DNA from: Trichoderma breve
Taxonomy: Eukaryota > Ascomycota > Sordariomycetes > Hypocreales > Hypocreaceae
Direction: 5' to 3'
NCBI RefSeq assembly: GCF_028502605.1
Contig: NC_079236.1
Location: forward strand, 744,001 to 808,000
DNA length: 64,000 bases
In this document: in pieces, positions 37,479-49,745 of the stretch
How positions within the stretch are numbered: the stretch's first letter is position 1
Layout: every line of letters starts with the position of its first letter
Notes under the pieces: generated by a model
Databases searched by the model: none
The model's input: only the letters and a program-made list of their open reading frames with translations
Told to the model about the DNA's origin: nothing
Position numbers and translations under genes: made by a program

Positions 37479-38105
37479 GGTCGCCGTCTCCGCACCTCCG
37501 AGGTGGCAGCGTCGCTAAAACCAGAAATGCTCTTAAAAATAAGTTGTAACCGTCCGGAACGCACGCGTTGATGTGATCGCCGGGTTATTATAGGGGGGAA
37601 ACGTTGCGCGCTTCGAGTCGTAGCTGTATTAAGGTGGGATGATAGAAGGTCCTAGGGATAGCGGAGCATCTTGGTCAAAGATGCCAACAACGATGCGACG
37701 TGGCGGGAAAAGGCGCTGCGCCTGTAGGGGGATCGCCGCTATTGTCGTCAATCTCTGGTCTGAGGATTAGGATTGGGAAGTCATAGGCCTTGGAGGCGAG
37801 ATATTTCCCGATAGCTATGGCAGAAGAAGCATCTCCTTCATCAACCCAACTGGAACAAGGGTCACCAATGGATAATCGTCGGCTAGGTGGGGAGACGAAC
37901 TAGGATCAGTACATGTACCGTCAGGTGCTGTGGGAGCACTGAGCTCTAGTTTAGTGACCAATTACCCACTAAACGAGCGCATACAGCAGCCTCGTTCAAA
38001 TAGTTGAAGCTACTGCTCAGCCTTGCATCATCTTCAAGGTTCGCATCTCGACAAAACAGCACAGACTCTACCTCGCAGCAAGATCCGCCATCTGAACAGA
38101 GCAAC
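37479..38105. promoter_or_regulatory. Divergent spacer between dynein light intermediate chain and IST3
   Basis: The 627 bp contain both promoters and no open frame of interest. One TACATGTA motif lies at about 37911. No TATA box or other specific element could be assigned. Confidence 0.4.
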
Positions 38106-39137
38106 ATGAACCAGATACGCGCCATCCAAGCGCTAAATAAAAAAGAAATCGAAAACGGGATGTAAGTCACACTCCATACTTTAACAATCTTCAGCCGGCG
38201 ACAGAACGCAGAGCTGACCTCCCGCAGTTCACCAGACGCGTCCTGGCATGTCGACTACCGTGACACCGCCTTCGTCTACTTCGGCGGCCTCCCATACGAA
38301 CTCTCCGAAGGAGACATCATCACGATATTCTCCCAATTTGGCGAACCAGTCTTCCTAAAACTCGTGCGCGACAAGGAGACGGGCAAATCCAAGGGCTTCG
38401 GCTGGCTGAAATACGAAGACCAAAGGAGCACCGACCTCGCAGTAGATAATCTAGGCGGCGCCGAGATTGGCGGGAGATTACTACGGGTTGACCACGCTCG
38501 ATACCAAGCTCGAGACGACGAAGACCAAGATGAATTCAAAATTGGCTGGGAAGATATCCAGCGCAGGGAAGGCAAGGCCGTGTCCGACGACGAGAGCATT
38601 CCGGAAGAGATTCAGAGACCAATGCTGCCCGAGGAGAGAGAGCTGGCTCTTTTAATGAGGGATCATGATGACGATGACCCCATGAAAGGATTCTTGATTG
38701 ACGAGAAGAAGAAAGAGGTGGAGGAGGCTCGGCGAAGAGCGGACAGGAAAGAGAAGCCGGATAGTCATAGGCACCACAGACATCACAAGTCAAGACGAGA
38801 TAAGGAAGATGATGGTCGGCGCGAAAGATCACGGAGAGATGAAGCCTCAGGGGAGAAAGAAAAGCGACCGTCAGATGGCGAGTCAAGACGATATCGACAC
38901 CGAGATGATTCCAGAGAGCGCCACAGGAGGCACAGAGATTCGCCCCGAGAGGGCTCACGGGAACGGGAACGGGAAAGACGGCGGGAGAAGAAGCCCGAAG
39001 ACGATAGGAGGTCCCATAGAAGAGACGATGACCGCGAGAGACACAGGAGGCGGAAAGAAGAAGATGACGATGATGATGGTAGGAGAAGGTTGCAGCGCAA
39101 GAGTAGAAGCCGATCTCCTCGGCGTCGTCAGAATTAG
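38106..39137 (+). CDS. IST3: U2 snRNP / RES-complex RNA-binding protein (IST3/Snu17, RBMX2 type)
   Basis: Two exons, 38106-38161 and 38228-39137, with a 66-bp intron (donor GTAAGT), give 321 residues. IST3 is the scaffold of the RES complex in activated spliceosomes, with Bud13 and Pml1. The start MNQIRAIQALNKKEIENG is the conserved N-terminal helix. One RRM follows at about residues 34-110: RNP2 is VYFGGL and RNP1 is KGFGWLKY, closing with GGRLLRVDHARYQ. After the RRM an acidic segment (RDHDDDDPMKGFLIDEKKKE) leads into a long Arg/Asp/Glu/His-rich tail that ends RSRSPRRRQN. Budding-yeast Snu17 is much shorter; the long RS/RD tail resembles metazoan RBMX2. It is convergent with the PROPPIN gene with only 152 bp between coding ends. 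Confidence 0.92.
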
Positions 39138-39289
39138 TACCAGGTCCAAAAAGCTATGAATACCCAAATAGAATTATTCCCCCATCTTCATTTAAACAGC
39201 ATTGACCACCCAAAAAACGCCCAAAGCCCTCGCTGCGTCTGAATTGAATCATCTTCCCTGTATAGTCCCTTTGTTATCCCTCTTATCCC

Positions 39290-40625
39290 TCATGACGAAT
39301 TTCCCAGATATCGCTTCCAGCCCTCACGAACGCAGTGACGCTTTCCGTCCTCGCCATCGACTAGTGTAAATTTCTCCCACCTTGCGTCCTGGCCTGCGCC
39401 AATAACTGCAAGGCTGTCCTCGCTGATCCATCCAATGACGCCTTTGGGTGGTCTTGTCGTACCGAGAACGGTGCCCTCGGAAAATGAGATGCCGCCAATC
39501 ATGGACTCGTTCCCAGCCTCAAAGGGCGCAGAAGTAAAGGAATAGACATCGGAAAAGACTCGCGGCATAAGAGGGATTTTGCTGAGGATGCCCCATTTGC
39601 CAACATCCGCCTCCTGAGCCGCGCCGCCAGGCTGTGGACTACGATGAGCACTCGGCCGCTTAGGGTTAGGCACGTCGAAGATGTGAAGCGTGGACTTGTC
39701 AGAGGTACAGGCTAGCAGTGATCCAGACGGCGAAAATGCGAGGGAGTAGATGGTTGCCGGATCGATGCCTCTGCGGAGCTCTGCTAATCTGGCACAGCTG
39801 CTAGTCGCATAGACACGAATGAGTGTCCCCGTTTCGCTGGCACTTGCCAGTAGTTCTCCATCAGTGCTTAACTGGATGGCCTTGAGGGCAGATGAGTGAG
39901 CCGGGATGATACTGACATTACCAGTGGCAAGCTCGACGATCTGGATCTGTCCTGTTGTGCGGCCCGGGAACGCAAGCTTCTTGTCTGAGAGACAGCACAG
40001 TCCAAGCAAATTGTCGGCTGTCTCGTACACATGCAGCAGCTCGGGAGGCTTGGCGAACGAGTAGACGCGGACGCTGTTCTGGAGGACCACGACGATGCGT
40101 TCTCTACTTAGCTGCATGCCGCGAATGGGAGTGAGGGCTGAGATTTCTAAGGCAACTTTGCCCTTCATGTCGTCCCATATAATAGCCTAGATGTATACGA
40201 ATCAATAACTTGCTCATCAAAGGTCCAGGGTAAACGAGAGTACCTTGTTGATGGCGAACTTGGGTGATTTCCCGCCGCCAGCTAGGGCGAGGTAATTTGT
40301 TGTTCCCATCATTCGGACAAGGCCGATGCCACCATTAAAGTCTCATCAGATGTCAGCTACCATGTCCGTTATTGGCATATATCGAGCTGTAAAATGAAGA
40401 ACCGACCTCTTGATGCCTTGAGCAGACATGACTTAGTATGAAAGACTATCATGAGCACACTCGTTATTAGCCAGCTGCCACGAGCTTCGTCAAGTAATCT
40501 CTCAAGGGACACCTACCACATATCCCTGATTCCAAGCCCACGGAGAAACAGCTCGAGTCTTTGTTGAACGCCACGGACAGGACCGCCGTGGGAGACGACG
40601 ACTCTATAGGTGGCCGTACATTCAT
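39290..40625 (-). CDS. HSV2: PROPPIN beta-propeller protein, Hsv2/WIPI3 type
   Basis: Four exons, 40625-40517, 40445-40407, 40341-40244 and 40186-39290 (introns 71, 65 and 57 bp), give 380 residues. PROPPINs bind PI3P and PI(3,5)P2 on membranes in autophagy. The lipid-binding motif is present as LRRG (about residue 215, LAELRRGIDPATIYSLAFS), the form typical of the Hsv2/WIPI3-4 branch; Atg18 has FRRG. Other blades: LSVAFNKDSSCFSVGLESG, GIGLVRMMGTTNYLALAGGG, AIIWDDMKGKVALEIS and AHSSALKAIQLSTDGELLAS. The second intron starts GTCGGT, a weak donor, but it is the one that keeps frame and family sequence. Yeast Hsv2 acts in partial nucleophagy; the role here is by homology. Distinguishing Hsv2 from Atg18 rests on the LRRG motif and the length. 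Confidence 0.88.
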
Positions 40626-42504
40626 GGCGGCGAGGCGGCTTCACACCGAGCCTAGCAGGAAAGCAGGGATGGAACCAAGAAGACTAAATGGGGTGCCGAG
40701 ATGGGTTCCCGTATCACCAAAGCTCCAAGAAAAGAAGCGGCGTCAAGAGTCTGGCCTTGAATAAAAGGTGTTTGCGATGAGAGCGACTATCGATGTTTAG
40801 ATGTTGATGGCGATGCTCGGTAATCTGTGGACTGCGACTGGGTCCCGAGAGCTATCCCGTTTTGGCGCAGTGATCATGGGGTTTCTGGACACCAGCAAAC
40901 AAAAGAGAGCAAGGGGGTGAATTAATATGTAACAGAGGACGCGGTGTTTTGAACCCTGAACCGGTGAGCTTCATTTAACGGCACGGCGATAGTTTATGAT
41001 TTGATGGATGATTTGTTCCAAAAGGTTTAATGTTGCATGCACTGGATTGACATGTGTCAATACGGTGTTTGGCCACTGCTCACTGTAGTGGACATGGAAT
41101 AGGAAGATACAGGGCGTGGTTGCTTTAAACAGGTGGCGCTTTAATGCGGAGGGACCCAGCACCCGGTGCCTCATGCTTGCCGTGGGGCCGCTGCCTTGTA
41201 GCGGGACAGCGCTATAACTCGGTTGCCCCTATCAACGTTGCTAGGAGAATCAATCAGAGGCAGGGCAATTGAAGCCGAGATGCACTCTGCTGCACCTTGC
41301 AGTCATTGGAGTCTCTACTCTACTCTATATCTCATGTACCTTGATAACCTGCCGTCTGATATCTGCCGTCAGCATGCGCGCAGGCTCGGTGAATATGCAT
41401 TTAGATAGCAGGATGTCATGATTACTTGGAGGGATTTGCTATGTAGAAGTACCCAAGTTAGCTAACCTCCAAGTTGGCAATGCAACATCCCGCGTTCTAC
41501 AGTGTTTAATAGTGAATAACGAATGATATAGTAAGACTAAAAAAAAGATCGTGATGGGAGTAGGTATTTGAAGAACTGGAGTTAACATTGAGTATGTAAC
41601 TGCCTAGTGGCATTCAATATTACCATCTACCTAAGGTTGTATATCCCTACTTGGAATCATGATTGGGTACAGTGCTGCAGTTGTGATACGAGGCTCAAGA
41701 AAAGTACACGTCGTCAGAACAAAGTGCAGCACGTCAGATTGGACAATGGCTGTGGACAGGGATTTGGGGAATCATCATGTACTCGTACTCGTAGGACTTG
41801 TAGCAAGGCAGAATCTTGGGTTCAAGTTTATATAAATGAGGGGTAGCTTCTCCTCTTATTGTATGGATTAACCTGAGGTATTGTTTCCCCAGAAATCGAC
41901 CTCGTCACATTCTAGGACACAGTTGAGGGCTTAGTATATGGAGCGTCCGTCACCTTCACACGAGGTGCCACCACGCTCGTATTGCTGCTGCTCTGCTTCA
42001 CTGGCTGGAGGGTCAAACGAAAATAACCTTAGGTACATGCAGCACCGTGTTTGCGTTTGCCGACGAATTTCCGATGGAAATCATTCTCCAGGTGCAGTAC
42101 CTCTGCAATTGAGATGTGCGCACGGACACTGCAGCAAACAATTGATCCGTTGCAGGTACCAGGCGTTTTGGGATTGCATGATTTAGCTTAGCTCCATAGA
42201 GTAGCACCAGGTTCACTTAGGGGGAGCTACAGCCGGGGCAGGGGCGGTCTGGCTCTTCTAGGCATAGGCTGGCGCTGGTGGCCCCTGAAAGAAGCAAATT
42301 GCCAGTACGACGCCTACTTCTCCTTTACTGTAGCACCCGACCCAAACTTCTCCTGGCCTCTTATCACCGCGACTCAATTCTTCTCTCCTCCATCAAGAGC
42401 TTCGTCTTGACCGAACTCTGTCTCTTTGTCTCCTCGCTTCAGCTGCTCACACACCCTCTCCCGCCGTTTTTAGGGCTAATCCTCATACCTACCAGTCGCC
42501 TTCC
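40626..42504. other. Divergent intergenic region upstream of the PROPPIN and septin genes
   Basis: The 1.9 kb hold no recognised gene. The stretch 42290-42500 is pyrimidine-rich on the + strand and is the likely promoter and leader of the septin gene. One short run of A (41540-41546) and a few TAGGTA motifs are all that stand out. Confidence 0.5.
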
Positions 42505-44134
42505 ATGATGTCCTCCGTACGTGCCCCCTCCGTTTCCCGCACTTCTCTGGGACGTGTCAATTCGACAACGACGATGCACGACTCCCAAAACATGCCGTTT
42601 CCCTCTTGATTTTCTGGCCCCCTAGCCACGCCCTGTCATGTTTGAAACGCGAGTCAAAACTAACTGTTCTGGACTGTGCAGAAGGTTATCCGCCGAAAGA
42701 AGAATGTCAAGAAAGGCATTCAGTTCTGCCTGATGGTGTGTGGTGCTTCCGGAACTGGTATGCTGCTGCCCTCTCCAACTGCACTGCAATTTCAACCCAA
42801 ATACGAACTTTAAACTCACAATTGCCGCTACAGGCCGGACCACCTTTGTCAACACTCTCTGCGGCAAGTCTGTCCTCGAGCACAAGGAAGCCGACGATGC
42901 TACCAACGCGCACATTGAGGAGGGCGTCAAGATCAAGCCCCTTACCGTTGGTACGTGATGACGAGCCGCAAACACCCCAATCCGTCTGTTGACAACCACT
43001 CACCACCTAATTAGAGCTTGAACTCGACGAGGAAGGCACCCGAATTTCGCTGACCATTGTCGACACCCCCGGATTTGGCGACCAGATTGACAACGAGGCC
43101 AGGTTAGCCCCGCATTGACTGCTCCTTCGTCTGTGCCATGTCGCATGCTAAACTGCCGCGTATAGCTTCTCAGAAATCGTCGGCTACCTCGAGAGACAAT
43201 ACGACGACATCTTGGCCGAGGAGTCTCGTATCAAGCGTAACCCTCGCTTCAGGGACAACCGTGTCCACGCCATGCTTTACTTCATCACCCCTACCGGCCA
43301 CGGGTAAGCCTTCTCCTTCTCTTGCCCATCGAGCTACTCCTTTGGTACTAACGCGTCTCCACAAGCCTCCGAGAGCTCGATATCGAACTGATGAAGCGCC
43401 TTGCACCGCGTGTCAACGTCATCCCCGTTATTGGCCGAGCCGACACCCTGACCCCCCAGGAGCTTGCCGAGTCAAAGAAGCTGGTCATGGAGGACATTGA
43501 GCACTACAGAATCCCCGTCTACAACTTCCCCTACGACATTGAGGAAGACGACGAGGATACCGTCGAGGAGAACGCAGAACTCAGAGGACTCATGCCCTTT
43601 GCCATTGTTGGCTCGGAGGATGTGGTTGAGATTGGTGGCCGCAAGGTCCGCGCTCGCCAGTACCCGTGGGGTGTTGTCGAGGTCGAGAACCCTCGCCACT
43701 CAGACTTCTTGGCCATCCGATCAGCCCTCCTCCACAGCCACTTGGCTGACTTGAAGGAAATCACCCACGATTTCTTGTATGAGAACTACCGTACCGAGAA
43801 GCTGTCTAAGAGTGTGGATGGCGGTGCCTCTGGGTAAGTATACCACTTTATCCTGCTTGTCATGACAGTGAACTAACGTGTGAAAAGTCTTGATGCCTCC
43901 ATGAACCCCGAGGACCTGGCTTCCCAGTCCGTCCGCCTCAAGGAGGAACAGCTCCGACGAGAGGAGGAGAAGCTCCGCGAGATCGAGCTCAAGGTCCAGC
44001 GCGAGATCAACGAGAAGCGACAGGAGCTGCTGGCGCGCGAGTCTCAGCTCCGCGAGATAGAGGCTCGCATGCAGCGCGAGACGGCCCAGGCATCCCCCGC
44101 GCTGGACACCAGCATCAACGGTGGCGAGGAGTAA
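42505..44134 (+). CDS. CDC11: Septin, Cdc11/AspA type
   Basis: Seven exons, 42505-42516, 42682-42757, 42834-42950, 43015-43102, 43166-43303, 43366-43833 and 43888-44134, give 381 residues. Septins assemble into filaments at septa, hyphal tips and branch sites. The P-loop is GASGTGRTTF, with Arg where most septins have Lys; this Arg is a mark of the Cdc11 group. G3 is DTPGFGDQIDNE and the G4-like motif is GRAD (VIPVIGRADTL; AKAD in most septins). The septin unique element includes GRKVRARQYPWGVVEVENP. A C-terminal heptad-like coiled coil follows (EEQLRREEEKLREIELKVQR). The first coding exon is only 12 nt (ATGATGTCCTCC) and is followed by a 165-bp intron. Assignment to Cdc11 rests on the P-loop Arg and remembered AspA sequence. 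Confidence 0.9.
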
Positions 44135-45035
44135 ATCATCTCAAATCACGTATTAGGGCTTTCTTCGGCATTATAAAAGTAAATTGCGACGTTGGTCTAT
44201 TTATCGCTGCCGGCGTTGGGTTTTACCTCTCCTACACACTGAAGAGCAAAGAGATCAGAACATTCCCCCGGCCGTTACAGAATCGAGTTTGATTTTCTCC
44301 CTGTTTTTTCTTTACTTATTTTATTGCAACCTACGACAACTCGCGAACGTGACGCATGGGTTGGTGCGGAGATGGAACGATGGAGGCTGACGAAGGAGAG
44401 TTTCATGGTGGAATCTATGGAGAGGGTGGGAATGCCGTTGGACCAAAACGACGTATACCCCGAACGAAGAGAGATGCCTCGGATCGGCAAAGGTGGGAAA
44501 GCATGCGGCTACTCAGCATAATAATATCCTGTTTTATAGCCGCATCAGTAGCCATCTGTTGTCAAATGGTCTCCCTGTTTTTTTAAACTGTCCTATTTTT
44601 TATTTTTTCTAGCTACTGTAGTGGACTTCTAATGCAGATATCAAATACATTCACAACCTTTACGATTTTTAACACGGGAGAGAATGTGAGCCAGATGGGC
44701 CATGAATTCGGCTTTGTCACAAGCTAATTTATTTTCTTCCTTTGTGTTGGTGCGTTGGCGTTTCAACATCAAGGACACAAGCGTTGAGAAACAAGGAAAC
44801 TATGGGAGAAGAGGAACAATAGAAAAACAACAAAGAAAAAACCAAAGCAAACTGCCCTATCCGCGTCCCATCCGCTTTATCCCATTATCCTACAAAAGTG
44901 CGACAGAAGAAAGAAGAAAAATGAAAATGAAAGGGTAAAGCCCATGATAACAATCTCAAAGGTCTTGCACGAATCACGAATAGTGCCACAGTAGTTGATT
45001 GCATCCACTGGTGCGATTCATCCCTCTTGGCCACA
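44135..45035. other. Convergent 3' spacer
   Basis: The 901 bp between the septin and Bax-inhibitor-family stop codons are AT-rich with T runs near 44580-44610. They are best read as two 3' untranslated regions; no gene was recognised. Confidence 0.6.
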
Positions 45036-46022
45036 TTAGTTGTTAGACTGGCTGTTGAGGATGCGCAGGATGGCAAGGAAAAGGTTGATGATGTCGAGGT
45101 ACAGGCTGATTGCGGCGGCAATCTCCTCCTCGACATGGTGGTGGCGCATAATCATCTGAGTGTCGACGAGGATGTAGCCGCTGAAGATGAGGGCAGCGAG
45201 TCCTCCGTAGACGAGCTCGCCGGTAGAGCTATACGGAAGGAACATGGCCATGAATCCGAAGAGGACGAGGCCCCACAGGGCGCCGAAGAGGTAGGGCATC
45301 CATGAGGTGAAGTCGTACTTGGACTGGCAGGCGAAGACTGTGAGGAAGACGAAGATACCCGCTGTGAGGATGGTGGCGTTGAGGACGATGGAGGTCTGGT
45401 AGAAGGAGACGATGACGGAGATGGAGTAGGCTTCGGTGAGGGTGAAGAGGGAGAGGAAGAGGAGGTTGGTCGGGTATGATTTGCGCTTCCAGTAGGTGAG
45501 ACCCATGAAGATCATGGCGCCGAAGAGCTGGAGATGTTTGTTAGCTAGAGTTCTCGCGGACAAAGATGGGAGTGACATACAGATGCCCAGACGAGACCAG
45601 GATGGCTTTGGATCCACGCCTTGTATCCATTGCTGAAGAAGCTGATGGAGCTCAAGGCCGCCGTGGCGATGAGCTGGACGGTGAGGATGCTGTAGACCTT
45701 GCGGACGAACTGGTTGCGAATATCGACCGTGGCTTCGGCAACAGAGCCGCCAAACTGGTTTAAAGTGACGTCAGCAGGGAGACCTTTAAAGAGGTGCAGA
45801 TGGCAGATTTTGGTATCTAAAGGAGCGCACAAGGAAGTTTCATCCAGCACTTACCTTGAAGTCATCAGGAATGTTGTCGTCGCTGCTGCGCGGCTCTGCG
45901 AACAGGCCGGGATCGTTGCGCGACGACGAGGCAGCCGAGGTGCCATACGCGGGCGGAGCTTGGGTGTAGTCGTCGTCGGGTTCCTGCTGGGGAGCCGGCT
46001 GGTACTTTGCGGTGGACGCCAT
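45036..46022 (-). CDS. Bax-inhibitor-1 / Lifeguard family membrane protein (Bxi1-like)
   Basis: Three exons, 46022-45855, 45754-45581 and 45527-45036 (introns 100 and 53 bp), give 277 residues. The family forms seven-helix channels in ER, Golgi or vacuole membranes that leak Ca2+ and modulate stress-induced death. Residues 1-55 are a soluble, Pro/Gln-rich tail (QPAPQQEPDDDYTQAPPAYG), as in the Lifeguard group. The family entry motif RNQFVRKVYSILTVQLIATA follows, then hydrophobic helices. The C-terminal signature is GYILVDTQMIMRHHHVEEEI then SLYLDIINLFLAILRIL, with the two conserved acidic residues of the pH-sensing pair. The yeast relative is Bxi1/Ybh3. Organelle and physiological role in this fungus are not shown by the sequence. 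Confidence 0.92.
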
Positions 46023-49000
46023 GATTTTTTATTCGCGCAGTCTCTCTCTTTCTGCTTTCTCTATCGCGCTGAAGCGGATGAGAAGTTTAAGAAGGTCGTT
46101 GTTGTGGTGGTTGAGTTGCTGACAGGCTTGAGGTAGAAGAAAAGCGTGAAGATCAAAGGGACAAAGGCGATCGCTGTGGCGGAAAGGATGATGTAGACGA
46201 TAAATTACTGGGTCAGGAGGGGGCGGCGTGGCTGGAGAGCGGGGCTAGCTCGGGTGGTGCCTATTATGGCGAATTGCGAGTGTGGCTGTGCAGGAACCGC
46301 TTCAGGGTCAAAGGGTCCTTAAAGAGAGCTCTAGCTTGGTAGAGCTCTAGAAGCTGTGTTTTCTCCAAAAGCCACTTATTGCCACCATCAAAATCGTGTT
46401 AAGTATAGACACAAGCAGCAACACAAAGCAAAGAAACACAAAGCAATATAGAGGCAGATGGGCCTTGTTTGGCGCGAGCATGCAAGATGGGACTACACTA
46501 TGGAGCATTTACGGAGCAGCACCAGTCCGGCAGCGCTAAACTTGCAGCAAAGGAGCTTTTAGATGACTTTTGTATTAATATCCATCTGGTTGTGCAAATA
46601 TTGAACGTGATTGTTCCCCGCCTCTTAGCTACCTAGTAGCCAGCGCTTGTATCAGGCACGAGAATAGGTGAGGCACCGAGCAAGAGGCTGTCGTTCGACA
46701 GGAACTTGTAATATCTGCTTTAGAGTTAGGCTCTGCAGTGATTTTACTTTAGTGGCTAGGGGATACTAGAAAAGGTGATAATTTGAGCTTGCTCTCCAAC
46801 GACTGGAAAAGAATCTCATTCTTTTCAACAGGCACAAAAGACCATTTCTGTCTTGGCCAGCTTGGGCTTGATTCAGAGACAGCCAGGCCCAGAACTGGCG
46901 AGCAACAGGACGGCTGTAGAGGGTGTTGTGACAAGCGCTCCCGTGATTGGCCTTGGGCTGTGATCCCTGTCTGCTTGCGGCTGGGGTTGACTGAGAAAAA
47001 TCGATCAGCTGGTGAGCGTAAAATGTCTCTTTGATGAGCAACTGCTATTACCGTCGACATGCATGTTGGGATTTTTTGCTTCATGCATTTTATTACGTCT
47101 GCTGTTGCTTGATACCAGCACCCTGTGTATAGCTACTATTACCTAGGTAAGATCAACTCCCCTCATCTTTTCTCAATGAGAATTATACAACTTGAAGCTT
47201 GATTGCTGCCTCTGTCGAGGGTCCACCAATTTCCTCATGACGCCACGCTTTGAATCCCCGCCCCCACTCGATCTGAGATTAGATTCTTCGTCCAACACTA
47301 TCGACTGAGATGTCCTTGCTTGCATTTTTGGGTGCACTATTAGTTAGAAAGGCTTATACTAGACTATTGCTATGAATACGATCACAAGACCTTAGCGGAA
47401 CCTTTACCAGGCGGTAGGGTCTTGTATCGGTTAAATACCTTACTGAGGGGAAGTCAAGAGGAACGTCAGGATGGGACTCTACTTGTCAATGACTTGAGAA
47501 CACTCAACATTTGTAGCTCAGTATATTTTGGTCATTGAACGAATATACTGGACTAGAAGAGAAGTGAAGTAGTGCTGCATAATACACGTACATACCCAGC
47601 TTCAGGTTCAGCAGCGCCATGACAGCTGACGTTATCCTCACTTTGGATAGTACGACACCTCCATCCATTGCTTAACTTGCCTGGACAGGTAGGTGCTGCT
47701 AAATCCATCCCAACTCGAAACCGGCGCTGCTCTTTTGGCATGCTCTGGGTAGGATGGGCCAAGAACAAGCAAGGGTCGCCCTTAGTCCAGATCCTACAGC
47801 CTATGCTCGGCCCACGTGTGTTGCTGTCCATCGTGGCGCACACCTTTTTGCTGTTCGTACTGCAGTAATACCTCGGAGTCTTGTTTAAACGACTGGGTGG
47901 CAATGACACTTGGGTAGTACAAGCAAAGTCGCACAGGCGGGGAGATGCGGAGCACTGCTCCCTGCGGTTAGCAAGTTGAGAGGGATTGGGACTCAATGCT
48001 CCCCCAAGATTATTCCGTCACGAACTACCGCGTTGCTACCCTGCTGTTGCTGTGAGGTTAAAAGGCGAATTGGGTAAAAGAGGGGAGGTTTCAGAAGAGG
48101 AGCAATTCGGGCTGACGCCATTGGCCGGCACCCAGCAGGTGAGGTTAATCTCGGGAGCGAATCAGCCCATGGCTTCACCCGCCTGAGCGTGCATCAAATC
48201 GCATCAAATTGTTGAGGTCCAGGGGCCCAAGCGAGCGCCTCAGCACACCTTAGCAGACTGCTAGGCCGCTAGCGGGTACTGTAGCGCAAGTGCGCCGTTG
48301 TGGGTTGTGTGTTAGTTGAGCCCAAGCAACGTCTGTATGCGGGCGAATGCACACTGTAGAGGTGCTCGTACATGTGTGTGTGCCTCAATCACTCACCGCT
48401 TGCAAGTTGTGATGAGAAGAAGGAGAAGATTGAAGATTGCCCATTGAACTTATGAAGTTGACACAATGTACAAAAGAGAGGTGCGAGTGCCTATTCGTAA
48501 ACCCCTCTCAAGTGCCGTGTCATGTTATGGAGTTCTATCAATACCCAGTGAGTGGGACGTCACTCGAGCCGGGGCTTGAGACAAGAGTTGAAAAGCTCGG
48601 GCCAGGGCTCAGAGCAATTGATCCATCTCGTGCTGTTTGATATGCGCGGGGGAGGCAGCCGAGTTTCCTAGTTGACTGCTCACATTTTGCAAGACGCAGG
48701 CTTTACCGTCTGGTAGTATTGATCACCTTGGACACTTGACAAGCCGCTGCTGCCGCTTGGCTGTCTGTTCGGCACTCGTCCATGCTAATATGTCGCCTTA
48801 TGTGAGGTGAGAGGATCCAACATAGCAGTTGAGTAATACCAAGGATACCTCTAAGCACACAACTTGCAACTGAGTAATGCCAGCTATTAATAAACACTGA
48901 TCAATGAAAGACACATCCACTAATAGTATCAGTCAATACCTGATACCTTGGCAGTCACACAGCTCTTCTCCCGGCCGTATGCCCGCGGCGGCCGGCTGCC

Positions 49001-49745
49001 CGTACCATCACACTCAACTCCACTGCACTGCACTGCACTGTACAGTGCCGTACCTGTGCCCCCCGTACGAGGCTTAGCACCCAACTGAGTCGCATGCTGA
49101 AGCAGTGCATCCATCTTGCTGCTGATCCCTCGAATCTGGCTCTCCACCGCCTATCTGTCCTTTCCCGCTTGCTTGTTGCTCTTCCAGTTTTTTTTTCCCT
49201 TGTCCATTTTTCCATTTTTTCTTTGTCCCGCCCGTCCCCACGCAGTTTGCGTGTACCAGGCTCAATACGCCCTTTAAACGCTCCCAATCCCTCTTCCCCT
49301 CCAACCTCCGAAGTGGAACAGCTCTCCATCTGCAAGCAATTGACTCTCCACCTTGTCCGAGAAGCTTGGCAGAGGCCTTTTTCCATCTCGTCTCCTCGGC
49401 AGCTCTTCTTTTCTAGGGGAGCTAGGCTAATCTGCAGCTTGGGGGCGCCACTCCGCACGCCGTGGGCAAGAGGGAAAAAAAGAACCTTGAAAAAAAAAAG
49501 GTCGAAGCAAAGGTGGTCCAATCACCAGCCATAGTGAGACATCCCACCACCCCCACCACACCCTTTGGCTGCTGCTACTACCTTCTAGCACTCGTACTAT
49601 TATTGCTTGTCTCGTCTTTGCCTTGTGCTAACCAGGCCGTTAGACAGTTCTCGACGCACCTCCGCAAAGTCTCATCCCTTTTTCCAAAACCCGAGTCCAA
49701 GTGCCTCGTTCACGACCGCTGCTTTGCTCAACAGCTCTCGACACC
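46023..49745. other. Divergent intergenic region of 3.7 kb
   Basis: No conserved protein is visible. The frames at 46749-47084 and 47553-47996 have no family features. A short CACTG repeat lies near 49021-49040. From about 49190 the + strand becomes strongly pyrimidine-rich (for example 49189-49225), which fits the promoter and leader of the ceramide synthase gene. Confidence 0.5.

Noticed and set aside
38783..39100. Ser/Leu-rich - strand frame opposite the IST3 tail
   Set aside because: It mirrors the Arg/Asp repeat of the IST3 C-terminus and has no independent signal.
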